Numbered from the stretch's first letter, positions 50,390 through 62,579 are shown. The stretch is 64,000 nucleotides of DNA from Ceratodon purpureus (GCA_014871385.1 CM026424.1:496001-560000), one strand, 5' to 3'. A program made the numbers and translations. Notes: generated by a model from the letters alone, not told the origin.

Positions 50390-51720
50390 TTAGCTATGGC
50401 TCTCAAACAACAAAGGGTAGATTTTGCATTTGTTCCTATTGAAGTTCCTATTACAAGAGATTGAGTAGGTGATGCAGAGGAGGAGAAGCGCTGAAGACTA
50501 GTTAAAGAGATTTTCAAACGGCTTGAGGAGAGACCAAAGAAGAGAGAGATTGTCTTGTTGAAGCCAGAACTTGAGAAGTTGAAGCGATCATGAGATACAA
50601 GAAAGGTTAGAGGTTCTCACACAAAATGGTTTATTCTTACAAGAAGCCATGTGATCTCTTTACTGTATATGACGGTTTATCTAAGAACTCTATGAGAGAT
50701 TGGTTTCATCTAAACGGAGAGCTGAAAGATAAATTCAAGAAATGTGTAGAATTTGGTACTTATTTTGCCAAATCCGCTCAACATAGGACACCAGTGTCAG
50801 AATCTCAGCCTCCTAATTTGAAAGAAGAAAATTGCACAATCTTGAAAAAGATTAGATGGCAGAACAACCCTTTTATGCAATTTGCATTTAGCCAATAATC
50901 AAGGCAATTATCCTCGACATTATCCTCCACAGTTTTTAGAAGGTACACATTCAATAGCCTTTTGTGTCTCTTATGATTGGACTAAGAAAATTTTCAAGTC
51001 TGATCTAAATTGGAGTTACTGAGCATCAACTACTACAATGGAAAAATTACCAGAAGACTTTGAAGACTAAGGTAAAGCAATGGTACAACAGTGTGCATAT
51101 TCAATCAAAGTTCGCATCATTTCTAAAGAATTGGTTGTGAACTTTGACCAAACATGGATACATTTAGTACTTATAAACGGATCTAGGATGTCGGAGAGAA
51201 GAAGAACCAAACATCAAGGTACACGGATTAGAAGAAAAATAACAAATTATAGTTATAGCCGTTTCAGTAACAACTAGTCGTTGTTTATCTTTCTAAGTAC
51301 TTTTCCAAGGCACAACCACAAAATCTTTGCCTAAATTAGAAAAGAATAGAGAGGAGTGTGAATTGTCTAGATGGAATATTTTCTACAGTTACAACCATTG
51401 GTCTACACTAGGTACATGTAAAGAGTTTGTACAGAGGGTTTTAGAAACCTTACTTGGTTCTAGAAGTTGAACTTAATGGCACTCCTGGTAGATTAAGAGA
51501 TGGTCTGGGTGATTGACTATTGGATTGTGCACATTATCAAAGAATCTAGAGAGTAGATGAAGATTCATCACTCAAAATTCATGTACTCTACATACTAGTA
51601 AACTGTACAAGTGTCTATCAACCAGTTGATGTTGTAATTAAAAGATCTTCAATCATGTTTTTTGCAAAGAATTAAACCAATTTACCATAGATACTAATTG
51701 TTGGGGCTGCTAATACTTGT
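50390..51720 (+). pseudogene. Decayed DDE_1-type (Tc1/mariner-pogo-like) transposase relic
   Basis: Short plus-strand pieces in changing frames carry blocks of a DDE superfamily endonuclease. At 51,130-51,220 is LVVNFDQTWIHLV, with the first catalytic Asp. At 51,580-51,640 is IHVLYILVNCTSVYQPVDV, matching the CTS-x-QP-x-D block that normally follows the second Asp. An upstream piece at 50,626-50,898 is lysine-rich, as in the DNA-binding part of such proteins. Many stops and frameshifts make it clearly dead. I found no convincing terminal repeats, so the family beyond 'DDE_1-like' is not fixed. Confidence 0.6.
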
Positions 51721-52312
51721 TTAGGGTACCACAACTCACTTCATCAAAGTGGACCGCAGCTCACTCCATCGAATCATTCCTCAACTGTAGTCACCACACA
51801 ACCTCACCAAGTGCACTACAAAGCAACTGACTCCTCGGCTTTTCCAAGCTTAGACTCCTCGTGCTCTGATTCCTGGCTCTCTTTACGCTCAGATGCCCGC
51901 CTCTCCCGAGCTCCCAAACTTTGACTCCTCGTGCTCTCCAAGGCTCCTTGGCTCTCCTAAGCTCTCCATTGGAAGTGCCTCCCTCCAACATCAAGGATAT
52001 GATCGGCGGCAACAAATGAAAATTGATTTCATGAGCAAGGGTCTTAACGGCGGTTTACACTACGAATCATGAAGATATCCCAAGAGAATTAAAATGATTT
52101 CATGGTCACGGCTCTTGGTTTAGAGCCGTGACGATGAAAAATAAAAAATCATTTTTTAAATGTCTTGGTCACTTGTCATGGTGTAAAGTGGATTTGGACC
52201 GGGACGACTTTGGGTTAATTTTTTTAATGTATAATCCAAAATTTCAGATTTGCACTTTTCCTTATCATCCACTCTCTCATCCTCCCCTTCTTCATCCTTC
52301 GTATTTCCACCT

Positions 52313-52335
52313 TTTTTTTTTTTTTTTTTTTTTTT
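52313..52335. repeat. Poly-T tract
   Basis: About 23 consecutive T within the transposase leader of the Harbinger element. Confidence 0.9.
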
Positions 52336-52373
52336 CTCTTCTCTTCTCTTGAAATTTCAGCAATTAGGGTTGC

Positions 52374-53688
52374 AATGGAGGGGAGGAAGAAGGACCTTGT
52401 ATTGATGCTAGGGTTGTATATGTGCTTGCATATGCTTGTTTCACACATTGTGAGCATCCAAGCTCTAATTTTACGAAGAGAGTTGGAGAAAGTGGCCATT
52501 TTCAGCATATTTTTGGAGAGCACGGGGCGGAGGGCATGGAGCATTTGGAGTTTTGCAAGACAACGTGGATTTACGGATCGGTTGTTGCTAGGCACTTTAC
52601 GGAAGGAAAATTCAAGGGGAGAACAAGAGTTAAGTTTTCTACTCTCAGATTTCTTTGTGAAAAGTTAGGGCCCTTTTTGCAAAAACAAGATACATCTTTT
52701 AGAAATGCAATTTCTATAGAAACTAGAATTGCAATTTCGTTGACAAGGCTAGGAACCGATAATGGACAATTGCTTGTAGGAGATTTTTATGGAGTTGCTG
52801 AATGTACGGTTTCAAAGATTGGGAGAGAATTTTGTAAGGCCGTTAGACAACATTTGCATCAAATTTTTGTTCAAATGCCTAGTGAATCGCAATTTAGGGT
52901 TTTAGCTAGAGAGGTTGAAGCCCTACACGACATTCCGTATATTGTGGGTGCAATTGATGGATCACATATCCCGGTATTGGCCCCAATGGTTGGTGGATAA
53001 GATTATTATTGTCAGAAATCGTTCCATTCAGCTATTCTTCAAATGATTATGGACACACAATGTAGATTTTGGGATTACGAATTTGGTTGGGCTTGTAGTG
53101 TTCACGATTGGGCTGTTTTTCAAGTTATAAAAATTGGAAGAGCTGGTATGGAGGGAAAATTGCACCCGTATAAATTGATAGAAGATGCAGCATATCCCGT
53201 TAGACTGTGGATGTATTGTGACTATTGTCTATTCATGGGAAGAAAAACTGAATTATCACAAATTCGTGCAAATTGGAATTTCATCGAATCTTCTACCCGA
53301 ATGTGTGTGGAGGGGGCATTTGGAATTCTGAAGGAGAGGTGGAGAATTGTTTTGAAGATGTGTGATGTACCATTGAGAATGGTGCCCGACATTGTCTCAA
53401 CTTGTAATGTAATGCACAATTTGTAATTTTGTACATTACAATAAAAAATCAATTTGACATGGATTTGACATGGACTAGATCGCTGAAGCCGAAGAACAAC
53501 TAAAGAAAAGAGTGGATGGTGGTGATTTAAGAGAAGGCCAAGAAATGCGTTGTGAAAGGGCTTCAATTCAGGAAGTGAAGAATAGAATTCTTGATAGAAA
53601 TGAATTTATTGCAGCCAATGAGGTAAATCATAGAGAGGTAGTTGCATTTTTACTGAAAGAAAATGAACGAAGCCACAAAAATGCATGA
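52374..53688 (+). pseudogene. PIF/Harbinger transposase (DDE_Tnp_4), disrupted
   Basis: The main frame from 52422 to 53000 gives the N-terminal helical part (TRVKFSTLRFLCEKLGPFLQ, ISIETRIAISLTRLGT, FYGVAECTVSKIGREF) and the first catalytic Asp in VGAIDGSHIPV. It then hits TAA at 52998-53000, where related proteins read GGEDYYC; a single G-to-T change from GAA would explain it. The same frame continues with DYYCQKSFHSAILQ, the second Asp in SVHDWAVF and the Glu in RMCVEGAFGILKERW. A last open stretch at 53482-53688 (IAEAEEQLKKRVDGG, REGQEMRCERASIQE) looks like the usual C-terminus, possibly joined by a splice. All three catalytic acids are kept, so loss of function is recent or the stop is the only major lesion. 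The start is uncertain: an ATG at 52374 lies in another frame. Confidence 0.82.
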
Positions 53689-54405
53689 AGTTTTGGCCAA
53701 AAGTTTATGGCATGCAAAACTCCGAAAGGAGTCAAACTTAGACTTTTCGGATAATAGTTCTGATTCTATGGAAGAATAGCTAGAACTTCTCTAGAAGTGC
53801 ATTAAAATTACGATCCATATTCTTCAACAAATCTGTAGATTGTTGAAAAGTGGAAATTAAAATAGTAGAATTTCCTACTATGTGTTGAAGAAGTTTTTTT
53901 ATCCTGTTTTGATTTTTCTTCTTCTCTTGTGTGTTTGGTGCTGAAGGGGGATGAACTTGTGATGATTCAACTATTGGAGGTGGTGTAGATGGTATACCAA
54001 TGTAGAGTCTCCTTCCATAACACTTGCTGGAATCTGATTGTGAATACTTGCTTGTGTACTATTCCAAATGTTCATTTCATCAAACCTATAACACTCTTCT
54101 TTAGGATCAGTTCCTGAAATTTCATTTGCTCTTTTTTCATTTCGGTACTCGGTTAAAATTCTTTTGTATTTCTTCTTACAAGATAGCTACGTTCAGTTGA
54201 TCCTCGAATTCCCGCAACCATCCGGACTTATAATTTCACCCATGCATTCATTCCTACATCACATGTCAAAAAAGAAGAGAATGAGGGGCAAAAACAAGCT
54301 CTAATGGGGTGAAAATTGCAATTACAAAAAGATTTGAACAAAGAAAAAATCACAGTTTTGCTTACAAATTGCTTCCGGTGCAATGCCTTTACACAAGAAT
54401 CGTTG

Positions 54406-54469
54406 TGGTTGGATGGATAGTCCCCGGGGAGGGAACTATTTGTAACTCGGAGACCAAAGTTCAAATCCT
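54406..54469 (+). repeat. tRNA-derived (SINE-like) segment with A and B boxes
   Basis: TGGTTGGATGG at about 54406-54416 resembles a pol III A box and GTTCAAATCC at 54459-54468 matches the B box consensus, about 50 bases apart as in tRNA genes. The sequence between does not fold into a convincing tRNA, so a SINE-type remnant inside the Harbinger element fits better than a functional tRNA gene. Confidence 0.4.
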
Positions 54470-54562
54470 CTTGCGCGCGAGGGATCGGTGAGTTGGAAAA
54501 CTTGAAGCTTCCGCGGCAGCAACCGATAACGTTTTTTGGAGGTTAGGGGGGCAATTGGAGCA

Positions 54563-54850
54563 TTAAATTTCATACCTTGTTTGTCCGTTGTACGTGCAAA
54601 CTCTTTGTCCATTTCTCCTCTTACAGTTTACTGCAATCAACGTAACTTCCACTTTGTAATCCTTCCACTTTGTTGAAGCAACATCTTTGTCATTATAATC
54701 AAGATGAACTACGGTAGTTTTGGCTTTCTTCTTCCTTTTCTCCTTCACAACACTTTTCTCTTTTCGTGGACGCCCTCTCTTCTTCGCATTCTCCTTCACA
54801 ATTGCTTGGGCACCACCCTTTTCTTTCTTCAACTCCAAAATCTCACTCAC
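54563..54850 (-). pseudogene. Basic AT-hook-like frame of the Harbinger element
   Basis: A lysine-rich minus-strand frame with KKRGRPRKEK, an AT-hook-type GRP core, followed by KRKKKAK. It has no ATG; it opens near a splice-like CTGTGAG and may be one exon of the second Harbinger protein, which normally is a Myb/SANT-like DNA-binding partner of the transposase. No Myb signature is visible here, so the assignment is inferred from position. Confidence 0.35.
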
Positions 54851-55644
54851 AGCCTACAGGGATTTGTGTGCCAATCTCCTCTAATTCTCTCTAACTATGA
54901 GGAAGCCTTCTAGGCAAAGGTGTAAAGATACGGAGAAAGGCACTCGAATGGGAGGCAAACAAATTTGGCCCATACTGAAATTGCCCTAAAGAAATTGTAG
55001 ATGGTATAGAAATTGGAAGTGTAGAAAATGGTGTACCACCTCTCATCCACTCGGAATTTTGTCACTACACTTGCACCTAAGAATCTCTATACTCTCTATC
55101 CGCACTATACTCCTCTATCCTAAACGATCAAGGAAAAAAATTTGGCAAAAAAACAGTTCAAAACATGCAAAAAACTGTAGACAAAAAAAAAATAAAAAAA
55201 TAAAAAAATAAAATGGAGAAAAACGATGCATTTGGACTTTAAGCTCGCCTTCTACACCCCAACGGTCTGAAAAAATGACATTAATGGTTACCGTTTCAAC
55301 TTCCAAGCTCCAGCAGTAACGGAAAAAAAATCTGTGAAAAAAATTTTCTGAAAAAAAACATTAAAAATTTCAGATTTTGGCCAAACACTAATTTTGTGCC
55401 CAACGGTCCCCTTGTTTTTTGTTGAGTCAACCTCTTCGCCTAGACCCCGTAAAATTCCTGGTGGACCATGAAACATTATCCACTCGGTAGGAAATAGCAC
55501 ATTTTGATAACGTCAAACTTCGTGGTCAATCTTTTTTTTCAAGATAGAGTAAAGCGAAGTTGGACCGGGACTACTTCCTCGCCAATCACAGATTTTAGAG
55601 GGCCTAGGTCAATGTCCATCGTCCATAGTGTAAACCGCCCCTTA

Positions 55645-57622
55645 TGCGGAAATGTGCTCGGTGCTAAGCAATAGGACTTGTGGCTGCTTTGTAACTTTCC
55701 AACTCTGGAACCGAGATCAGAGAAAGAGGAACGCGTTGCGAACATGCCAAAGTAAAGGTGGCATCCGGATATTGATCTATCATCTCACCACCTGATTTTC
55801 TAGTTTTTTGTCCTTTTCTTAATATAATTTTCCAAATTTTCATTATTTTTGGCCTGTAATTTCCAATTTTTTACTTTTTAAAGAAATGTTTACGAACGAG
55901 CCTGCGATGGTGTTACGGTAATGAAACACCTATTACCAACCATTTGAACAACCTAAATTAATGATAAAGATGAAAGCAATAGACCCCAGTAAAATAAAAT
56001 TCCAAGGATTTGATTGATCAAATCCTAGTTGCTTGATTTGTTTAGGGTTTCGTCAATCACAATTCATGGTATACTTTTAGGGTAACAATTAGGCTGCAAT
56101 TAAAAACGTTTAATAATTACAAAATCAATTCAAAGTGATGAACACACACTTGTAATTATGGTTGACTAGAGAATGCTGAGTCATGAGGTCCACAGGCCAG
56201 GCAATCGTGTAGAAGTAATGGAATGGAGGCAAATTGAAAACAGTGCAAGTAAAAGATTATGAGGGGAAGTAAAAGGCATGCAATTAACTTCCGGCAGCCA
56301 CGAGCATTGAACTGGGGCAAAGCTGTACAGTACAGTACAGTACAGCACAGGTGGAAGAATCAGCCACGGAGCAGTGTAAATTTAAATGAGAGGAGAGAGA
56401 GGCAGAGCGAGAGTACCTGCACCAGACTAACAGTAATATAATCATAATATTATTAACGTACTGGCCGCTAGCCCAGGTACGAATGAAGCAGCCGCTCTTG
56501 CGAGAGAGAGACAGACACACACACACACTTGGGTCCTGACTCCTGACTGGTGGTGAAACGCAGGCGGTTGCAGTCGAGGGATGCCCAGGGCCATGGCCAT
56601 GGAGACCACCAAACAGTCACAGTGCATGCAGTAATCCAACAGTCCGAGTCGATGCGTCCACCTTACCTTCGGAGGCCCCGGGAAGTAGTACTCTTGCCTG
56701 GTTCCGCTGCAGGCATCCATTCATCGATCCATGCTTTGCTACTTCGGTGTCTTGTCCATTGCAAGCTCACTGCTAGCTGCATATATCGCGTGGCGCGCGG
56801 TGCTTCGGCTTTCAATCGGTTTCCAGCTGGGTACGTACATGCAGCTACATGCGGGGGCTCACTTCTGAAGGAGACTGGGGAATGTTGTATCTCAAGCACT
56901 GTCGTCATTAACCGAGGGGAAACAGGCCGGGTATTTACTGAACGCCACTTTCCTTCGTTTGATTTTACTTATAGAAGTAGGTCGTCGTACGAGTGTTTGG
57001 AAGTTTTTCCATATTGGGGTCTCGGTTGCGAAACTGCAGGTAAAATACTACCGGGTATGATTCCAGCTAGTTGAGGCTCAGAGCGTGGTTTAATGTAGAG
57101 TAATCAGAGAGGGTTCATGCATCTCAGACTCTATCGATCGAGCTCGCAATCAGCTTGAGTGGGACTAGATAAACTCTCTTTGCAGCATTGAGTTATCCCT
57201 GCCAGAAAGAGTGTAGAGGCTTAACGTTCTAGCAAATTGAAGCAAACAAGAGCCTCCCTTTTCGCTCTCTTGAAACACAGCCTGTCCTTGAAAACAATAT
57301 TGTGAATCTTTCTACACCATGCCCCACACCTTTCTTTCTATCAAGTTCCTATCTTCGCCCTAAGGACAACCAGGAATGGTTGTGTCCACTATTGTCATAG
57401 GTCATTTACAATGTTTTTGAAATAATAAATTGGTGATTTTTAGGTCAACACCTAATTGATCGAATTATGATTTATGACGTTACAGCAATGCTATTTTGTT
57501 TGCAGGCCGTGCGAACCTCGAAAACTGTTTCCGTGTCGATCAGCCAAAGCTCGGCAACTATCTATAGCTCTGAATCCTATTTCGACCTGACACATCAGGT
57601 TTATAAGATCAAATCGGCGCTG
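55645..57622. other. Intergenic and upstream region of the DUF604 gene
   Basis: AT-rich until about 56.1 kb, then moderate GC. A GTACA tandem (56,325-56,346) and an AC/AG tract (56,505-56,528) occur. The 174-codon open frame at 56,550-57,074 shows no family resemblance and is not called. Confidence 0.5.
56325..56346. repeat. (GTACA)n microsatellite
   Basis: Four tandem GTACA units followed by a variant GCACA. Confidence 0.85.
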
Positions 57623-57630
57623 TATATATA
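57623..57630 (+). promoter_or_regulatory. Possible TATA box of the DUF604 gene
   Basis: TATATATA lies 37 bases upstream of the ATG at 57667. If used, the leader would be only about 10 bases, so an upstream promoter with a longer leader is also possible. Confidence 0.3.
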
Positions 57631-57666
57631 GCCATATTGGATATCAGGTTCAGGCATGTGATCAAG

Positions 57667-59863
57667 ATGCCCATAGGCCATGGTAACGGAAAGCAATCGT
57701 TAAGAAGCCCGGTCGGTGATACACAGTGGTTGGGGATGGGGCATAGCAAAGTGAGTATGGTGGTGGGCATAGCGTGTGCTTGTTCTCTAGTGTATGTTGT
57801 GTCCCTAGTCCTCATGAGTGTGCACCCAGCTTGTTGGACTAACTATTGTCTAGCCAGACATTGCACTCCTCATTTTACCACGCAGCTGTTTGCAGCAGAT
57901 TTGAACATGACTCAACGACCAGCAAGTGGCGCTTTCTTCGAAGACCCAACACCAAATTGTCATTCAGTTCTACGCTTGCGCTCAGGCAGTTCGATTGTCG
58001 GTCCTAGGAATGCAGATGTCTCTAGAATAGTGTTTGGCATTGCAGCAGCAACTGACATGTGGTGGAGTAGGAAAGAATTCCTGAAACTTTGGTGGAAGCC
58101 CAATTCAAAGATGAGAGGATACGTTTTTCTGGACAAGCAACCGCTTGGAAGTTATTGGTCTCCGGAGCTCCCTCCCTACAGGATATCTGAGAGCACCGCC
58201 CATTTCAAGTACACATACAAGGGGGGTTGGCGCTCTGCCATTCGGATCTCACGTATAGTTTCGGAGATGTTCAGGCTGGGTTTGCGAAATGTGGATTGGT
58301 TCGTCATGGGGGATGATGACACTCTGTTCTTCGTTGACAACCTCGTGCAAGTGCTGTCCAAGTATGATCACACGAAGATGTTCTACATCGGAAGCAACTC
58401 CGAGAGCCATTTGCAAAACATTTTGTTCTCATACAACATGGCCTTCGGGGGAGGAGGCTTTGCGATCAGCTATCCGCTTGCCAGGGCACTCGCTAAAATG
58501 CAGGATGATTGCCTTTCAAGGTTAGCTGGGCGTAGGATGACAGACGATTTCATACACTAGAGTGAACTTACCAATGTATGTAGCCTTAGCTTTGAAATGG
58601 CTAGGCTGACCAATTACCAGGAAAAATTGCTGTAGTTTGTCTACGTTGATTATTAGTCGAAGCGGTGCTTTTGATATTTCAGATGACACAACTCGTCAGA
58701 GAAATGGTCATAATGACGCTAATTGTGAATATGACCTGCAAGTCAAGTCTTCAACTCATGAGTGTCGTTGAACTTTGGGAAACAGATACTCATATCTATT
58801 TGGAAGTGACGATCGGATGCATGCTTGCATGGCGGAGCTCGGCATCCCTCTTACCAAGGAACCCGGATTCCACCAGGTACGTAATCATTTAATCATTTAT
58901 TTTAGAAAGAATTCACGATTACTAAGCATAATGATGTCTGCAGTAATCTGCAGCAATTCAGTAATATTGCAAGCTGGTTCATTGTTGGCTCATCTAGATC
59001 TCTGACTGTATTGACAATACAATGCAAATCATGCAGCTTGATGTTGTAGGAGACGTCTCTGGTCTTCTAGCTGCACATCCGGTTGCTCCCTTGGTGAGTC
59101 TGCACCATTTGGAGGTAATTAGCCCGATCTTTCCGAACACCGCCACCAAGAACTACACGCAAGTCCGCGCACTGAAGCACTTGCTCAAGGCAGCGGAGAT
59201 GGAAGCAGGGAGCATCATGCAGCAATCCATCTGCTACGACCAACGTCGCCAGTGGTCGTTCAGCGTGTCGTGGGGCTACGTTGTGCAAGTGCACAAGGGA
59301 TTCGTCACTCCTCGCGAGCTTGAAGTGCCTCAGAAAACATTTTTGTCGTGGCACCGAGAGAGCAGCAAAGTGGAGTTTCCTTTTAATACTCGTGATAACC
59401 CTGGCGATGTCTGTAAGCAACCCACCAGATTCTTTATGGACACCGTCGACGTTAACCCAGCTGATCCCAGCTTTGGAGGTAGTTTGGTAATGGTCGGCGT
59501 GTTTGTTCGAGAAATTTCCGAAGATAAACAAGCCTGTGTTGACAAACTGCAGCCGCTGAGCTCTGTGCAGCGCATTCGGGTGAGGAGAAAAAAGCAAACT
59601 GACGAGTCTTGGTACCAGGTATATGTATAACATGCTCCTCTTTCCTACATTGATCTTGATAAATCCTTAAATCCTGTCAATGGCGGCCGCTATTTATTGT
59701 GATACTTTCTAATGATCTGAGCCAGCCTCTCACCAAGCGTGACAAGTGATCTTTGCAGATGCCAAGAAGATCATGTTGCAGGATAATGAAGTGGAAGAAC
59801 GAGAACATAGATATTCGTGTTCATGAATGTGAGGAGGGCGAGAGTCTTGTCAGAAGCTTCTAA
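57667..59863 (+). CDS. DUF604 fringe-like glycosyltransferase (GT31-type)
   Basis: Four exons join in frame: 57667-58520, 58786-58876, 59037-59618 and 59759-59863, giving 543 residues. The ATG at 57667 is followed by a short basic N-terminus and one membrane segment at about residues 31-50 (MVVGIACACSLVYVVSLVLM), so the protein is a type II, probably Golgi, enzyme. The fringe-like core has FGIAAATDMWW, the DDD metal-binding motif at residues 216-218 (WFVMGDDDTLFF), GGGGFAISYPLA, SYLFGSDDRMHACMAELGI and GLLAAHP. The second half is the plant DUF604 region (QQSICYDQRRQWSFSVSWGY, FNTRDNPGDVC). The last exon restores the family's basic Cys-Cys tail (MPRRSCC) and adds about 25 residues. Reading through the third donor would instead end three codons later (VYV stop). 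Related plant proteins are putative beta-1,3-glycosyltransferases; donor and acceptor are unknown. Confidence 0.92.
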
Positions 59864-60639
59864 GTTGTCTTCCTCGTGTCACTGTAAAAACTGAACCTAT
59901 ACATACTTGGCATGAACTGTAGGTGATGTGCACAAACCACTAGCACAAAATTCCAAACGTTTTTGTTTTCGGGGACAGACTAGTTTAACTGTTAAAGCTT
60001 GTTACTAGCTTATTCCACTGCACTACTGGCTCATGAGCAAGCAAATGAAAGTGCTGTTGCATCGTGTGTATATGTTAATTACGCGGTATGGAGCTACTTG
60101 AGTAATTAATTTCCATGAGAGCTTGAAGCAATATACATGCCCGTAGTACTATACCAGAAGCGACGTCAGTTGAATTGTACGTAAAGACGACAATGAAATA
60201 TTGTCACGCAATGGCAATGATTAGAAAAATATCAGATTAGCTCTTGCAAACTAGATTAAAGACGGCGTGGAGTTGTCTAACGAAGGCGTAATTAATCTGT
60301 TCTTTAAAATCTCTTTGCCCACTTACTATTGTCGTAATATATATGTACAGCATGAATTGAAAATTATCGAATCGTTGGTGTCGAAGAGTGATCACTGTTT
60401 TATCTTTCTTTTCCACTACAGAAGTCCCATAGCAACATTGCAAGACACATCGCTGTACCGCTACATTTGCCACAATTCTGAACTACTATGAAATAAAATA
60501 AAATAAAATGATGGTTACAATTTCCGTTTTTCGGCATGAACGGACGTCACTGCTCAGAAGCTCAAAGATCCCCGCCAGTCGTGAAAAATTCATCCAGCAG
60601 GCAGGCAGGGCTAAATCGTGAAAGAGCGCGACTCCGATG
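59864..60639. other. Convergent intergenic spacer
   Basis: It holds the 3' flanks of two convergent genes (DUF604 plus, GT4 minus). A short AAAAT/AATAA tandem lies near 60,491-60,510. No gene seen. Confidence 0.55.
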
Positions 60640-62579
60640 TTAGGAACTGGAGGAGCTGCATTCCGGGAGGTCGGAGGGCAAAGGGTACAGGCAGAAGCTC
60701 TCATCAGTCATACAAAGAAAGAGGCGCTCGTACGCGGACGCCATCTTCTTGGCAGTGAACATTCTGGAGGCGTAGGCGAGGCACGTCTGCCCCTTAATGC
60801 GTAGCTGGGTTTTGCCGTCTTGGACCACTGACTCGAGCGCAGTGATGAGCGAGTCGACGTTCGGAGAGAAAGTGTATCCAAATTTCTTGTCCGTAATAAC
60901 ACTCATGACGATGCTGGAGAAATGGGTGGCCAGCAAGGGTTTGCCGCACTGCATGGCCTCCAGAAGTGTGTGATCAAGGCCTTGCGAACGCAGCGTCGGG
61001 TTCACGAAGATATCCACAGCATTGTAAAACTCCGCCAGCTGCGTGGGCGTCAGGGGCCCCAGTGTCCTCGCATACGGCGCCAGCTCCTCATAGCGCTCGC
61101 CCCATGGTCCGCTGCCAGCCACCAGCAGATACACGTCCTTGTGCCTCTTTATAATTTCAGAGAATGCCTCGAATAGCAGTGGATGGCCCTTGTCTCGCAC
61201 CAAGCGCCCCGCTGCTCCCAGCACCAAGCTCGCATTCTCTGGCACCCCATACCTGTGCGCACATGGCAGCACTGCTCGTTTAATTCTTCTATATCAAACC
61301 TTAAGACCAGGCTCAAACATTAACGACATACCACCACTCCGAGAATGCTCTGAAAATTGCAGCAGGCTGGCTCATGCAATCGTAGGACTCTACAAGTATT
61401 GCATTGCAAGAGTCGACTTCAGTGTGTTTTTCTGCCGGAGATTGCTTGCACACTGATTCAGAAAGGAGCAACATTTGTTGCAAGGAGAGAGTAACGGAAC
61501 TGGAGAATTAATTCACCCTGGATGACAAAAGATGAAGAGATGGGAGCAACGTACTTGGCTCGGAAAGCCGCCCCCGCAGCAGGGTTGGGCCGAAATTCCT
61601 GCTCGTTGACGCCGTTGAGGATAATGTGCACATTGCGCAAGGGCAGCTCGTAAATGGTGCGCAGCACATCCCCCACGTAGTCACTGGTGGCCACATGATG
61701 GCGGTAACTGGGGAAGAAGCGCACCTCGTCCGCGATGCGCATCAGCCGCCCAGTCATGCTGTGCTCCAGCTCCAGCGTTCGCGTTTCACCTGGCTTGCGA
61801 ATTAAATCCTGCACGATGTCACTGTGAATCACCTCGAACGCTATGCCGTGCCACGAGGCCACCAGATTAACAAAATCGTGAGCCCTCCAGTGTGGCAGCG
61901 CTACGCTCTCCGAATGCACAATATCAAACGCGCGTGTCGCATTCACCGCGGAGAAACGCTCCCACGCGCGACTGTGGTCGAACCCACCGCCCGAATTCGG
62001 CTCAACAAAATGAAGGTGCAAATTCGGGTGCTGCCGCTCCTCCTCCACCTCCTCGTCCGCATCTGCCGTGGTGGCGCCCGGCTGTCGCATGGTGAACACA
62101 TGCACCCCATGGCCGCGATCAGCCAGAACCCGGTGCAGCGTCATAGCGTGTCGCTCCAAGCCCCCGGGTGTTCCTCCCGTCGGCCACTTCTTCACAAATA
62201 ACGCGATTTGCAGCGATACCGGTGGCCTCGATCCATAACACAACCGGTTCCAAGCCACGACCAAGTCGCGCACGTCGCCCTCCCACCGCATCATATCCAC
62301 GGCCGCGCCCTCAGCTCGCGCTATGGCCACCGCGACGTTGTCCCCAGTTGCGCCAGAGCGCCCACGGTGACCCAACGCTGCTGCGGACGCCTGATGCAAG
62401 CTGCCGACCAGCCCGCCCCAGCGGCACCACGCCGATCCCATCAACGCCATGACATAGCACAGCATAGCCAACGCCAAGATCACGCCCCACACCCACCGCC
62501 ACGAGACCACCAGCGTCAGACCTTCACGCCCTGCAGCAGTCCCCGGCTTGCCACCGCGCCATCGCTGCCCCGCCCCCAT
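60640..62579 (-). CDS. GT4-family glycosyltransferase, type II membrane protein
   Basis: Two minus-strand exons join in frame: 62579-61555 and 61252-60640, giving 545 residues (junction reads FRAKYGVPE). The ATG at 62579 is followed by a membrane segment at about residues 21-48 (LTLVVSWRWVWGVILALAML), which suggests a Golgi or ER type II enzyme. The N-terminal Rossmann half has FVKKWPTGGTPGGLERHAM, the donor-side glycine loop of GT-B retaining enzymes. HSESVALPHW and SWHGIAFE follow. The C-terminal half has VLGAAGRLVRDKGHPLLFEA, LLVAGSGPWGERYEEL and SQGLDHTLLEAMQCGKP. The second Glu of the GT4 E-x7-E motif is kept (LLEAM), whereas the first position is Gln or Ser, as I recall for a plant subgroup with a QGLDHT sequence. 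Substrates are unknown. The first exon is very GC-rich and yields long spurious frames on the other strand. It ends in a Ser run (CSSSSS). Confidence 0.9.

Larger units (their letters stand above)
52047..55641. mobile_element. PIF/Harbinger DNA transposon, 3.6 kb
   Basis: Ends ACGGCGGTTTACACTA (from 52047) and the inverted GGGGCGGTTTACACTA (from 55641) match except for the first two bases, and TTA flanks both sides (52044-52046 and 55642-55644). TWA duplications are the rule for this superfamily. TTGGACCGGGAC occurs near both ends (about 52,194 and 55,561) in the same orientation. Inside are a plus-strand DDE transposase broken by a stop, a basic AT-hook-like frame on the minus strand, and a tRNA-promoter-like insertion. 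The element is probably no longer autonomous. Confidence 0.9.

Noticed and set aside
54406..54469. A functional tRNA gene.
   Set aside because: A and B boxes are present, but the acceptor and anticodon stems do not pair convincingly.
56550..57074. 174-codon plus-strand frame upstream of the DUF604 gene.
   Set aside because: No domain, no coding pattern, and mixed repeat-derived composition; more likely promoter DNA.
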